From positions 1 to 64,000 of the forward strand of contig JAITSV010000081.1 in the NCBI GenBank assembly GCA_031287575.1: a stretch of 64,000 nt of DNA. Direction: 5' to 3'. Made by a program: the position numbers and the translations under genes. The notes beneath the pieces were generated by a model that saw only the letters and a list, made by a program, of their open reading frames with translations, was not told the origin of the DNA and did no database searches. The first letter of the stretch is position 1; the number at the start of each line of letters is the position of its first letter. Source of the stretch: Desulfovibrio sp. (GTDB lineage Bacteria; Desulfobacterota; Desulfovibrionia; Desulfovibrionales; Desulfovibrionaceae). This document shows, in pieces, positions 55,643-64,000 of the stretch.

Positions 55643-56329
55643 ATGCCGGAACCAACAACGGATTGCTTCATGCACAGCCTGGATGATGCCGCCGCGCTGC
55701 TGCGCGCGGGACGGGTGGTGGTGTTTCCCACCGAGACCTTTTTCGGGGTGGGGTGCCTGGCCACCCATGCCGGAGCCGTGGACGAGGTGTACCGGGTGAA
55801 GCGCCGCGCCCACCGTCTGGCCCTGCCGGTCATCGTGGGCCAAGTGGACCAGTTGGCGCAGGTGGCGGCCCCTCTGAGCCCGGCGGCGGAGGGCTTGGCC
55901 CGGCGGTTCTGGCCGGGGCCGCTGTCCATCCTGCTGCCCGCCGTGCCCGGCGTGCCCGAGCCGCTTACCGGCGGCACCGGCCGCGTGGCCGTGCGTCTGA
56001 CCCCGCATCCCGTGGCCCGCGAACTGTGCCTGTTGGCCGGTGGGCCGCTGGTGGCCAGCAGCGCCAACATCAGCGGACGCCCTGCCGTGACCCGCGCCAC
56101 GGACCTTGATTTGGAACTGCTGGCCGAGGTGGCCGGGGTGCTGGACTTGCCCCCCGCACCGCCCGGCGGGTTGCCCTCCACGCTGGTGGAGGTACTGGAT
56201 GGGGGTGGCGCCCGGACTGGCGCCCGGACTGGCGGGGGGACTGGCGGCGGTGCGCCGCGCCTGCGCGTGTTGCGGGCCGGGGCCGTGCCGGCGCAGGCCC
56301 TGCGTGATGCCGGGTATGTGCTGGAATGA
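55643..56329 (+). CDS. YrdC/Sua5/TsaC-type threonylcarbamoyl-AMP synthase
   Basis: The product has about 228 residues (219 from ATG 55670). It has the SUA5/YrdC fold: GRVVVFPTETFFGVGCLATH, the YRVKRRAHRLALPVIVG segment, FWPGPLSILL and SSANISGRPAVT. These proteins make threonylcarbamoyl-AMP for the t6A tRNA modification. A second domain of full-length Sua5 is absent. The start is ambiguous; both ATGs have weak ribosome-binding sites. An Ala/Gly/Thr repeat lies near residues 185-205. Confidence 0.9.
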   Translation: MPEPTTDCFMHSLDDAAALLRAGRVVVFPTETFFGVGCLATHAGAVDEVYRVKRRAHRLALPVIVGQVDQLAQVAAPLSPAAEGLARRFWPGPLSILLPAVPGVPEPLTGGTGRVAVRLTPHPVARELCLLAGGPLVASSANISGRPAVTRATDLDLELLAEVAGVLDLPPAPPGGLPSTLVEVLDGGGARTGARTGGGTGGGAPRLRVLRAGAVPAQALRDAGYVLE

Positions 56330-56502
56330 GCGGGTGGGGACAACCCTACCGGGAGTACAAAAAATTTTTGCAGGGCCACGGCGGAAAAATGGCCGCAAAA
56401 CCGCACGGGACGGGAAGCTCACGGCGGCGGGAAAGTGGCTGGCAAAAAAGTTGAACTGTTTGTGCAAACGGCCTGTGTTGGCCCCCAGACGGGGCTTTCT
56501 GT

Positions 56503-56539
56503 AAAATATATGCAAAAACAGCAGGATATTTGCTATTTT
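56503..56539. promoter_or_regulatory. Inverted repeat upstream of the sigma-54 promoter
   Basis: AAAATATATGCAAA and TTTGCTATTTT form an imperfect palindrome about 40-75 bases upstream of the -24 box. Its half-sites resemble ATATTGC/GCAATAT upstream of amtB. Confidence 0.35.
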
Positions 56540-56576
56540 GAAAGCGACGGGGCATGCGGCAAGCCGATTTTGGGCG

Positions 56577-56592
56577 TTGGCACACCGCTTGC
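56577..56592 (+). promoter_or_regulatory. Sigma-54 promoter of a candidate small RNA
   Basis: TTGGCACACCGCTTGC fits the -24/-12 consensus, with GG and GC 12 bases apart. The predicted start is about 56604. Confidence 0.7.
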
Positions 56593-56603
56593 TATATCCT
56601 GAT

Positions 56604-56662
56604 CACCTTCCTTTCTTTGCAGAGAGCCGGTCCTACAGGGGTGTGGGACCGGTTTTTCTTTT
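56604..56662 (+). ncRNA. Candidate sigma-54-dependent small RNA
   Basis: The predicted transcript starts about 12 bases after the -12 box and ends at a strong terminator after roughly 58 bases. It has a C/U-rich single-stranded 5' part (CACCTTCCTTTCTTTGCAG) that is complementary to Shine-Dalgarno sequences, followed by an 11-bp stem with a GGGG loop and TTTTTCTTTT. No open frame of useful length is present. It could also simply terminate the upstream TsaC-type gene. Confidence 0.45.
56627..56662 (+). terminator. Strong rho-independent terminator
   Basis: CCGGTCCTACA-GGGG-TGTGGGACCGG is an 11-bp stem (one GU pair) followed by TTTTTCTTTT. Confidence 0.9.
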
Positions 56663-56755
56663 GTGCTCCATCCTCTGCCGTCGTGTGTACGCACGGTTTC
56701 TGGCTGCCGGGGGCGCATCGCACGCTTGCGCACGCATGCGCCCGCCCCATCGTGC

Positions 56756-57934
56756 CTATTTCCCTTCCTTGCCGGGTATCCCGAGCAATTCCCACGTCTT
56801 GTCCAGTGTCGCCTGTACGGTGATGGCGGCCATGCACGGGGATGCCCCTTCGCGGTCAACAGTGCCGCTGTGCCCCTCCTCACCGTGGGGGCTTCCGGCG
56901 TCTTGCCCCCAACCGCAGGCAAGCTCGCGCAGGGTGGCGGAGCAGGGGGCACATGCCAGCGGGCTGGTCAGGGGGATGGCACCATGCGGGCACCATACCC
57001 CGGCAGGGGCCGGGCCGAACAGGGCCAGCACCGGCACGCCGTGCAGCGCGGCAAGGTGCAGCGGTCCGGAATCGTTGCCGATCACCAGGCGCGCGCGGCG
57101 CAGCAGATGGGCCAGTTCGCCATGGTCGGCGGGGGTGACGACTGGCACCTCACTTCCCTCCGGCATCAGGTCGCCCTGATCAAGGCCACGCTCCAGTTCC
57201 GCCGGGCCCAGCACGTACAACGGATTGTACCCGGCCCGGAGCAGCGCCCCGGCCACGGCGGCGAACCGCCGGGGCGGCCACTGCTTGGCCCGGTGTCCCG
57301 CGCCCGGCACCAGCACCACGGCGCGCGAATCCGCCCCGTCCCAGCCGCCGAACAGCGTTTGCCACGTGTCCTGCCAGTGTGCGTCCCAGCGGGGCGGCCA
57401 GGGCAGGGCGGGCGGGCCTGGCCGCGCAAGATGCTTCCGCAGTACCTCGATGACGTGGCAGGTGTGCATGGCGGGTTCGGCTGCCCGATCACTCGCGCCT
57501 GCATCGCTGTCCGACATGCCTGGCCCGGCTGTCAGGCAGGGCAGGGGCACCACGCGCGGATGGGCGGCCACCGGCGCGCGGTCCAGGCAGAACCATGCCA
57601 CCGTTGCCTCGGCCAGGGCGTCCGGCCAGCCGGGTGCCTCCGTCTCGCCGTACAGTCCGTCCAGCGCCCGGCGCATGGCCGGGGGGCAGGGCGCATAGCC
57701 CAGCGGGGCCAGCCAGCGCATGCGCTCCATGTTGCCCGCGAACAGCAGGCGTGGGCCATCGTTGCCCTCTCCAGCCTGCGCCCCGGCGCGTTCCGGCCCC
57801 GCGCCGTCCTTTTTCGCATCCGGCTTCGCAGCCGCCGGGGCAGCCCCCCGCGCCAGCGCCAGCAGGGCGGGCCAGGCACACAGGAAATCGCCCAACGCAC
57901 CGTTGTGTACGGCTATCAACTTGTCACTTTTCAT
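56756..57934 (-). CDS. Glycosyltransferase family 9 (heptosyltransferase-type)
   Basis: The 392-residue protein has the GT9 N-terminal fold (IAVHNGALGDFLCAWPALLAL) and the C-terminal donor-binding region (RRARLVIGNDSGPLHLAALH; LALFGPAPAGVWCPHG). Such enzymes add heptose or related sugars to lipopolysaccharide core. An insert of about 30 residues (AKPDAKKDGAGPERAGAQ) interrupts the N-terminal domain. It converges with the candidate small RNA. Confidence 0.85.
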   Translation of the reverse strand: MKSDKLIAVHNGALGDFLCAWPALLALARGAAPAAAKPDAKKDGAGPERAGAQAGEGNDGPRLLFAGNMERMRWLAPLGYAPCPPAMRRALDGLYGETEAPGWPDALAEATVAWFCLDRAPVAAHPRVVPLPCLTAGPGMSDSDAGASDRAAEPAMHTCHVIEVLRKHLARPGPPALPWPPRWDAHWQDTWQTLFGGWDGADSRAVVLVPGAGHRAKQWPPRRFAAVAGALLRAGYNPLYVLGPAELERGLDQGDLMPEGSEVPVVTPADHGELAHLLRRARLVIGNDSGPLHLAALHGVPVLALFGPAPAGVWCPHGAIPLTSPLACAPCSATLRELACGWGQDAGSPHGEEGHSGTVDREGASPCMAAITVQATLDKTWELLGIPGKEGK

Positions 57935-58090
57935 CTCTGCGCGTACTCTGGGAAAGTGGTGTCGTATCCTCGCCGCCTTCCGGGACGGTTCGTTCCGGCT
58001 TGCGGCGGCGGGGCGGACGGCCGGGACAGCCCGCCCGCAACCTCGTCACGTCAACCTCGTCCACAACCGGCAAGAACGGACACGCCCGCC

Positions 58091-58669
58091 ATGGAACATC
58101 GCGTCCCCTGCCCGCACTGCGGCGGCCCCGTGGTCATGTACCGCAACCCCGCGCCCACCGTCGACATCCTCATTCACGAGCCGGGGCGGGGCATCGTGCT
58201 CATCCGGCGGCGCAACGAGCCGCCCGGCTGGGCGCTGCCCGGCGGGTTCATCGACTACGGCGAATCGGCGGAGGCGGCGGCGGTGCGCGAAGCCCGCGAG
58301 GAAACCGGGCTGGACGTGGAACTGACCGGCCTTGTGGGTGTATATTCCGAACCGGGCCGCGACCCGCGCCACCACACCCTCAGCGTGGTCTATGCCGCGC
58401 GGGTGCGTGGCGGTGCAGGGGCGGGACCGGCGACAGGGGATGCGGCTCCCCCGGTGGCGGGACCCGTTGCCGGCCCCGTTGCCAGCCCCGTTGCCAGCCC
58501 CGTTGCCGGACCCGTTGCAGGACCCGTTGCAGGAGATGACGCGGCGGACGCCCGGTTCTTTGCGCCGGACGAACTGCCGCAACCCATGGCCTTCGACCAC
58601 GCGAAGATCATCGCCGACTGGCTGCGCGGCCGGGGGTGTTGCCCGGAGCGCACGGGGGACGGGGCCTGA
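58091..58669 (+). CDS. Nudix hydrolase with N-terminal zinc ribbon and repeat insert
   Basis: The 192-residue protein starts with CPHCGGPV, a half zinc ribbon, and then a Nudix domain with GFIDYGESAEAAAVREAREE, matching G-x5-E-x7-RE-x2-EE. This resembles NADH pyrophosphatase or ADP-ribose pyrophosphatase members. Residues about 118-148 are a PVAG/PVAS tandem repeat (12-bp DNA unit) placed inside the Nudix fold. The ATG 58091 has no strong ribosome-binding site; a weak CCGGCAAG lies upstream. The substrate is unknown. Confidence 0.85.
   Translation: MEHRVPCPHCGGPVVMYRNPAPTVDILIHEPGRGIVLIRRRNEPPGWALPGGFIDYGESAEAAAVREAREETGLDVELTGLVGVYSEPGRDPRHHTLSVVYAARVRGGAGAGPATGDAAPPVAGPVAGPVASPVASPVAGPVAGPVAGDDAADARFFAPDELPQPMAFDHAKIIADWLRGRGCCPERTGDGA
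58458..58530 (+). repeat. In-frame repeat in the Nudix gene
   Basis: GGACCCGTTGCC- and GCCCCGTTGCC-type units encode PVAG and PVAS seven times in a row. The units are 12 bp, so copy-number changes keep the reading frame. Confidence 0.85.
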
Positions 58670-58835
58670 GAAGCCCCGCGCCTGCCCGCGCAGGTAGACC
58701 AAACGTGCCGCGCCGCATTGCGGGGCGAAGGTTTTGTCGGGGCCGCCGCCCCGGCACGATCGGGACGCACGCGCCGGATGGCGCGCAACGCATCGCGCGG
58801 AAACGCCGCGCGCGCAAGGGGAGGAACGCGCGATC

Positions 58836-60302
58836 ATGCGACGTGAGGTCGTTTTCGTCACCTCGGAAATGTATCCCTTTTCCAAAAGCGGGGGGCTTGG
58901 CGACGTGCTGGGCGCGCAGCCCCTGGCCCTGCACCGCATGGGCGTGCCCACCTCGGTGATCACGCCGTTCTATGGCCGCCTGCGCACGGCGGACTACGGC
59001 ATCCACCTGACCATTTCCGACTGCCACGTGGGCTACCCGTGGGACCCCATCACCTGCGACGTCTACGAGGCCGACTACCACGGCATGAAGGTGTACTTCG
59101 TGCACCGTGGCGAGTACTTCGACCGCCGCTACTACTACAACGACCACAAGGGCGACTATTTCGACAACTGCGAGCGGTTCATCTTCTTCTGCCGTGCCGT
59201 CATGGCGCTGCTGCGCCGCCTGGGCACGCCGCCCGCCGTGCTGCACGCCAACGACTGGCAGAGCGGGCTGGTGCCCGCCTACCTGCACTTCTGGCGGCAG
59301 ACCGACCCGTTCTGGGCCGATACGCGCAGCGTCATGACCATCCACAACCTGGCCTTCCAGGGGCGGTTCGCCTCTCGCCTGTTCACCGGCTGCGGCCTGC
59401 CGCCGCAGGCGTGGACCATGAGCGGGGTGGAATTCTGGGGCGATTTCAACGTGCTGAAGGCGGGCATCGCCTATGCCGACATGGTCACCACGGTCAGCCC
59501 CAGCTACGCCCGCGAAATCCTGGGCCCTGCCTACGGCTGCGGGCTGGAGGGCATCCTTCAGGCCCGCCAGCACGCGCTGCACGGCATCCTGAACGGGGCG
59601 GACTACGGCATCTGGAACCCGGCGCAGGACAAGTTCCTGCCGTGCCGCTACGGGCCTGAGGACCCCCAAGGCTTTGCGGGCAAGCAGCGTTGCAAGACGG
59701 CCCTGCTGGACGAACTGGGCCTTGCTCCGGAACTGGCCCACCGGCCCGTGCTGGGCTTCATCGGGCGGCTGCGCGGGCAGAAGGGCATAGACCTGCTGCT
59801 GGACATCGTGCCCCGGCTCATGGAGCGCGACGTGGGCGTGATCATCCTGGGCGAGGGCAACCTTGCGCACGAGGCGCGGGCGCTGGACCTGATGGAAACC
59901 TACCGGGGCAGGCTGTGCGCCGTGGTGGGCTACACGGAAGACCTGGCCCACCGCATCCAGGCGGGCAGCGACATCTTTCTCATGCCCTCGCGCTACGAGC
60001 CGTGCGGCCTGACCCAGATGTACGCCCTGCGCTACGGCACCCCGCCCGTGGCCACGGCGGTGGGCGGCCTGCGCGACACCATCATGCCGTGGCCGTCACC
60101 CGAGGCCACCGGCTTCACCTTCGGGCGGAGCGACCCGCAACTGTTCCTAGAAGCCATCCTGGACGCCGTGCACTACTGGGAGCACGATACCGAAGGCTGG
60201 CGCGCCATGATGATCCGCGCCATGCGCCAGGACTTTTCGTGGGAACGGGCCGGGCGCAGCTACGTGAACCTGTACCGGCAACTGGGATTCGACTTTTCCT
60301 GA
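58836..60302 (+). CDS. glgA: Glycogen synthase (ADP-glucose type) GlgA
   Basis: The 488-residue enzyme has the ADP-glucose-binding [13 protein letters not shown] near residues 17-29 and the C-terminal donor site [19 protein letters not shown]. It is a retaining GT5 enzyme that elongates glycogen. GGGGAGGA lies 10 bases before ATG 58836. It is 72 bases upstream of glgB. No glgC (ADP-glucose pyrophosphorylase) is in the window. Confidence 0.95.
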   Translation: MRREVVFVTSEMYPFSKSGGLGDVLGAQPLALHRMGVPTSVITPFYGRLRTADYGIHLTISDCHVGYPWDPITCDVYEADYHGMKVYFVHRGEYFDRRYYYNDHKGDYFDNCERFIFFCRAVMALLRRLGTPPAVLHANDWQSGLVPAYLHFWRQTDPFWADTRSVMTIHNLAFQGRFASRLFTGCGLPPQAWTMSGVEFWGDFNVLKAGIAYADMVTTVSPSYAREILGPAYGCGLEGILQARQHALHGILNGADYGIWNPAQDKFLPCRYGPEDPQGFAGKQRCKTALLDELGLAPELAHRPVLGFIGRLRGQKGIDLLLDIVPRLMERDVGVIILGEGNLAHEARALDLMETYRGRLCAVVGYTEDLAHRIQAGSDIFLMPSRYEPCGLTQMYALRYGTPPVATAVGGLRDTIMPWPSPEATGFTFGRSDPQLFLEAILDAVHYWEHDTEGWRAMMIRAMRQDFSWERAGRSYVNLYRQLGFDFS

Positions 60303-60374
60303 TTCCGGCCCGCCGCCGCTAACCGCCCGCCTCCTTCCGAACCGGTTGACCCCAAGCCACTGGACGCACACGTC

Positions 60375-62306
60375 ATGCAGCTTACCCACCCCGCCTTCAT
60401 CGAGCCCTTCGACCTGTACATGTTCGGCAAGGGCGAACACTGGGACCTCTACCGGGTGCTCGGCGCGCATCCCGCCACGCAGGACGGCGCGGAAGGCTAC
60501 CGGGTGGCCGTGTGGGCGCCCTCTGCCCGCGAGGTGCATCTGGTGGGCGATTTCAACGACTGGCGCTGGGGCGAATATCCGTTGTACCCGGTGGGCGTTT
60601 CCGGCGTGTGGGCGGCCTTCGTGCCCGGCATGCGCAAAGGCGCGCTGTACAAGTTCGGCATCCGCACCGGGGATGCGGGCGGCGGGCGCATCGTCTACAA
60701 GACCGACCCCTTCGCCCTGTACGCCGAAATGCGTCCCGGCGTGGCGGCAGTGGCCTGGGACATCGACAATCACCAATGGGCCGACGACGACTGGATGCGG
60801 CGCCGCGCGGAGGCGGGCACCCCGCTCCGGCAGGCCGTGTCCATCTACGAGGTGCACGCCGGTTCGTGGCAGCGCAAGACCGACGGCACGGGCGTGGGCG
60901 GCCATCCCTTCCTGTCGTGGGACGAACTGGGCGACGGGCTGATTCCGCACGTGCAGAACCTGGGGTTCACCCACATCGAACTGCTGCCCGTGGCGGAACA
61001 TCCGCTGGACCAGTCGTGGGGCTACCAGACCGGGCACTACTACGCCCCCACGTCGCGCCACGGCAGGCCGGAGGACTTCAAGCGCTTCGTGGACCGCTGC
61101 CATCAGGCGGGGATAGGGGTCATCCTGGACTGGGTGCCCGCGCACTTTCCCAAGGACGACTGGAGCCTTGGCCGTTTCGACGGCACGGCCCTGTTCGAGC
61201 ATCTGGACCCCCGCCGGGGCGAGCACCCGGACTGGGGCACCTTCATCTTCAACTACGGCCGGCACGAGGTGCGCAACTTCCTGCTGGCCAACGCCCTGTA
61301 CTGGCTGCGCGAATTCCACATCGACGGCCTGCGCATGGATGCCGTGGCCTCCATGCTCTACCTCGACTACTCACGCGAGGACGGCGACTGGCTGCCCAAC
61401 GAGCACGGCGGGCGCGAGAATCTGGACGCCGTGGAGTTCGTGCGCCAGCTCAACGTGGTGGTGCACGGGCAGTTTCCCGGCGCCATGACCATAGCGGAGG
61501 AATCCACGGCCTGGGCCGGGGTGTCGCGCCCGGTGTACACCGGCGGCCTCGGCTTCACCTTCAAGTGGAACATGGGCTGGATGCACGACACGCTGGACTA
61601 CTTCCGGCACGAGCCGGTGCACCGCGCCTACCACCACAACGCGCTGACCTTTTCGCTGCTGTACGCCTTCACCGAGAATTTCGTGCTGCCGCTCTCGCAC
61701 GACGAGGTGGTGCACGGCAAGGGCGCGCTGCTGTCCAAGATGCCCGGCGATGCCTGGCAGCAGCAGGCCAGCCTGCGCGCGCTGTATGCCTACATGTGGG
61801 CGCATCCGGGCAAGAAGCTGCTGTTCATGGGCGGCGAGTTCGGCCAGTGGAACGAATGGGACGAAAGCCGCGCGCTGGACTGGTGCCTGTACCAGTTCCC
61901 CGCGCACGGGGGCATCCACGCCCTGCTGCGCGACCTGAACGGCATACTGCGGCGCGAACCGGCCATGCACGCCCACGACCACGACTGGACGGGCTTTCGC
62001 TGGATGGACTTTTCCGATTGGGGCGGCTCGGTGATCAGCTTCGTGCGGCAGTGCCCGGACGGGGAAGGCGCGCCGCCCGTGCTGTGGGTGTTCAACTTCA
62101 CCCCGGTGGTGCGCGAATACTATCGGGTGCCCGCGCCCAGGGGCGGCACCTGGCGCGAGGTGCTGAACACCGACAGCGAATACTACGGCGGCTCCAACGC
62201 GGGCAATGGCGGCGCATTGCAGGCCCGCACCGACGAGTGGAGCGGGGGGCATCACCTAGTGCTTACCCTGCCGCCGCTGGCGGGGGTGGCGTTGATGCCC
62301 GCGTAG
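60375..62306 (+). CDS. glgB: 1,4-alpha-glucan branching enzyme GlgB
   Basis: The 643-residue enzyme has an N-terminal carbohydrate-binding part (VWAPSAREVHLVGDFNDW) and the GH13 barrel with the nucleophile in DGLRMDAVASM, the acid Glu in IAEESTAW, and LSHDEVVHGKGAL. It creates 1,6 branches in glycogen. It starts with ATG 60375 after the GlgA stop. The stop is TAG, 5 bases before the recognisable edge of repeat copy E. Confidence 0.96.
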   Translation: MQLTHPAFIEPFDLYMFGKGEHWDLYRVLGAHPATQDGAEGYRVAVWAPSAREVHLVGDFNDWRWGEYPLYPVGVSGVWAAFVPGMRKGALYKFGIRTGDAGGGRIVYKTDPFALYAEMRPGVAAVAWDIDNHQWADDDWMRRRAEAGTPLRQAVSIYEVHAGSWQRKTDGTGVGGHPFLSWDELGDGLIPHVQNLGFTHIELLPVAEHPLDQSWGYQTGHYYAPTSRHGRPEDFKRFVDRCHQAGIGVILDWVPAHFPKDDWSLGRFDGTALFEHLDPRRGEHPDWGTFIFNYGRHEVRNFLLANALYWLREFHIDGLRMDAVASMLYLDYSREDGDWLPNEHGGRENLDAVEFVRQLNVVVHGQFPGAMTIAEESTAWAGVSRPVYTGGLGFTFKWNMGWMHDTLDYFRHEPVHRAYHHNALTFSLLYAFTENFVLPLSHDEVVHGKGALLSKMPGDAWQQQASLRALYAYMWAHPGKKLLFMGGEFGQWNEWDESRALDWCLYQFPAHGGIHALLRDLNGILRREPAMHAHDHDWTGFRWMDFSDWGGSVISFVRQCPDGEGAPPVLWVFNFTPVVREYYRVPAPRGGTWREVLNTDSEYYGGSNAGNGGALQARTDEWSGGHHLVLTLPPLAGVALMPA

Positions 62307-62627
62307 GCCGGGGGGCTCCAAATCGTCTTTTTGCCTGTTGGTGGACCGACCCGAAGGGCGCGAAGCGTGCCCGTTAAGCGAGCTTGCGAGCTTTACGGGC
62401 ATCGTGCGCAACGCGGTCAAACTTCGCCTGCCATAGCTCTGCTGTCCTTATCCGTAAGGTTCGCAAGCTCACCTAACGGCTAAGGCTCGGTCGAATACGA
62501 GAAGAGTACGCGCTGCGGTCGCCATCCGTAAGGCTCGCAAGCTCGCCCAACGGCTGCCGCACTCCCTCCTGGCAGGCTCGTTTTCCTTGCCAACGAACAA
62601 AAATCCTGATTTGGAGACAGCACCCCA
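62304..62627 (+). repeat. Stop-codon-linked structured repeat, copy E (longest form)
   Basis: It follows the glgB TAG in the same orientation. The left end is degenerate (GGGGGGCTCCAAATCG); the right end reads GATTTGGAGACAGCACC. Besides the GACCCGAAGGG block and GCCCGTTAAGC/GCTTTACGGGC module it has two extra palindromic modules, TATCCGTAAGG...CCTAACGG and ATCCGTAAGG...CCAACGG, placed inside the core's loops. Confidence 0.85.
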
Positions 62628-62803
62628 AGTTGCGACAATCCGCGAGTTATGAAAGATGCCCGCGTGGCCTGTCTCCTTTCCCTCGCCCTTTCCCCCTGCC
62701 TTTCCCCTTCACCTTCGGGCCGCAATTGCGTAGATTCCGCCCCGTCCTCGCTGAGTGCATGAGGCACGCCGCGCGGGCGCATTCCGGAACCGCAGAGACA
62801 CAC
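62628..62803. other. Short gap before the isoaspartyl peptidase gene
   Basis: Apart from repeat copy E this stretch is C/T-rich (62670-62720), with no clear promoter. Nothing else is seen. Confidence 0.5.
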
Positions 62804-63802
62804 ATGACCGAACCGAGAATCATCGTGCACGGCGGCGCGTGGACCATCCCCGCCGACCGGCGGAAGGCCCATGTCGACGGTTGCCGCGCGGCGGTGGATG
62901 CCGTGTGGGGCGAACTGCAACGCGGCATGCCCGCGCTGGAGGCCGTGCGCCTGGCCGTCAACGTGCTGGAGGTCGACCCCACCTACGACGCGGGGCGCGG
63001 GGCCGTGCTGAACGCCGACGGGCAGATCGAACTGGACGCCGCCATCATGGACGGGGCCACCCTGAACTTCGGGGCCGTGGCGGCGGTGCGCAACTTCCTG
63101 CACCCCGTGGACATCGCCCGCAAGGTCATGGACACCGAATTCTGCTTCCTGGTGGGCGAAGGGGCGGAACGCTTTGCGCACGAAGCAGGCATTGCCGCCA
63201 TCGACCCCGCCGAACTGGTGGTGGAACGGGAAGTGCGCCTGTTCAACGAACTGCGCGCCCGCGCGGGCTTTTCCACCCACGACGCCTTCCGGCCCCAGGC
63301 CGGGGTGAACGGGGCAGCCGGGGAAACGGCTTCCACGGACGGCCCCGCATGCAACTGCCCGGTGGGGCCGGAACCCGCCATGCCCAAGGGCACCGTGGGC
63401 GCCGTGGCGCTGGATGCGGCGGGCAACATCGCCGCCGCCACCTCCACCGGGGGCACGCCCATGAAGCGGCCCGGACGGGTGGGCGATTCGCCCTTGTGCG
63501 GCGCGGGCACCTATGCGGACAATGAAACCGGCGGGGCTTCCGCCACCGGCTTCGGCGAAGGCATCATCCGGGTGCTGATGACCCGTTCCGCCTGCGATTT
63601 CCTGCGCGATGGCGGCGCATCCCCCGATGAGGCCGCACGCAGGGCCATCGACCTGCTGCACCGCCGGGTGGCGGGCCACGCCGGGCTGATCATGCTGGAC
63701 CGGCACGGCCGCTACGGCGTGCACTGCAACACCGAACACATCGCCCATGCCTATGCCCTGCCGGGCGGTGGCATCCACGCGGACGTGGAATTGCGGCGCT
63801 GA
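62804..63802 (+). CDS. Isoaspartyl peptidase/L-asparaginase (Ntn hydrolase)
   Basis: The 332-residue protein is a type 2 asparaginase: it starts IIVHGGAWTIP, has DAGRGAVLNADGQIELDA, and the autoproteolysis site lies before Thr in KGTVGAVALD, followed by AAATSTGG. Autocleavage into two chains is expected. It removes isoaspartyl dipeptides or hydrolyses asparagine. ATG 62804 lacks a strong ribosome-binding site. It stands alone after repeat copy E. Confidence 0.93.
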   Translation: MTEPRIIVHGGAWTIPADRRKAHVDGCRAAVDAVWGELQRGMPALEAVRLAVNVLEVDPTYDAGRGAVLNADGQIELDAAIMDGATLNFGAVAAVRNFLHPVDIARKVMDTEFCFLVGEGAERFAHEAGIAAIDPAELVVEREVRLFNELRARAGFSTHDAFRPQAGVNGAAGETASTDGPACNCPVGPEPAMPKGTVGAVALDAAGNIAAATSTGGTPMKRPGRVGDSPLCGAGTYADNETGGASATGFGEGIIRVLMTRSACDFLRDGGASPDEAARRAIDLLHRRVAGHAGLIMLDRHGRYGVHCNTEHIAHAYALPGGGIHADVELRR

Positions 63803-64000
63803 CGGCGGTATGGCTTTGGGAGAACATGCATGGCGGCGGCAGGCTTCGGTTTGTTGCCGCCTTTCGCATGTGACTCCAACCTGCTCACCGCGCACGGCCC
63901 ATGCACCATGCGCACGGGCATCCATAGGCGTATGGACAGCCCGCGCGAATGCGCATAGCCTGTGCGGCATGCGTGCGGAACCGTTGCTGATAACCCTTGG
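63803..64000. other. Non-coding end of the window
   Basis: No supported gene is visible. A hairpin near 63832-63862 may be the terminator of the peptidase gene. Confidence 0.5.
63832..63865 (+). terminator. Hairpin after the isoaspartyl peptidase gene
   Basis: GGCGGC and GCCGCC pair across an 18-base loop and are followed by TTTCG. Confidence 0.6.

Larger units (their letters stand above)
56330..56755. other. Gap with sigma-54 promoter and strong terminator
   Basis: No gene is seen. The region is AT-rich between about 56495 and 56560, then contains a sigma-54 promoter at 56577 and a strong terminator ending at 56662, which together could define a small RNA. Confidence 0.7.

Overview
The window is a GC-rich bacterial chromosome segment with tightly packed genes. 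It has no rRNA, tRNA, CRISPR array, complete insertion sequence or phage genes that I can see. Gene content and order (rpmH-rnpA-yidD-yidC-jag-mnmE, phoB-pstB-phoU, recA-alaS, a single-subunit STT3/PglB oligosaccharyltransferase, an Mla lipid-transport operon and several 4Fe-4S proteins) fit a Desulfovibrio-type sulfate reducer (Desulfovibrionaceae, Nitratidesulfovibrio-like). The genus is an inference; a Gram-negative, anaerobe-type genome is better supported.

Layout. 1-7 kb: ribosomal protein L34, RNase P protein, YidD, YidC, Jag/KhpB and MnmE, i.e. the classic membrane-insertion and tRNA-modification cluster. 7-10.3 kb: two 4Fe-4S proteins behind a GTGA-N6-TCAC palindrome, then an RNase D-like exonuclease. 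10.3-15 kb: PhoB, PstB and PhoU behind pho-box-like repeats, then a small acidic protein and a CofD-like protein. 15-19 kb (minus strand): recA then alaS. 19-29 kb: a PP-loop protein, an NSS symporter, a secreted SNase-like nuclease, MoaE, a large TPR membrane protein with a CCHC knuckle, a lower-GC zinc-ribbon gene, and Tex. 29-37.6 kb: two hypotheticals, thiol peroxidase, then amtB-glnB-glnD behind a clear sigma-54 promoter, and a hypothetical. 37.8-41.5 kb (minus): polar amino-acid ABC transporter and a split LysO-type exporter. 41.9-50.5 kb: a cupin (plus strand), then on the minus strand fabD, argS, a SPOR protein and mlaE-F-D-C-A. 50.9-56.3 kb: rsmG, a small hypothetical, STT3/PglB, rlmH and a TsaC/YrdC-type gene. 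56.3-64 kb: a candidate sigma-54-driven small RNA, a GT9 glycosyltransferase, a Nudix hydrolase, glgA-glgB and an isoaspartyl peptidase.

The most unusual signal is a dispersed family of structured repeats. Five copies (150-325 bp; at 5.1, 15.1, 42.2, 54.9 and 62.3 kb) each begin exactly at the TAG stop codon of a gene, always in the same orientation as that gene. The better copies have terminal inverted repeats flanked by TA, and a conserved hairpin core. Long copies carry further palindromic modules in one fixed position. A sixth, divergent core follows the NSS symporter gene; its stem bases have been wholly replaced while complementarity is kept. A seventh remnant follows glnD. This looks like a MITE-like or 3'-end element family tied to stop codons.

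How the genes work together: AmtB, PII and GlnD form one nitrogen-sensing unit; PhoB/PstB/PhoU form a phosphate-control unit without phoR or pstSCA nearby; the Mla genes form a near-complete retrograde phospholipid system without a visible MlaB; GlgA and GlgB make glycogen, with no glgC in the window.
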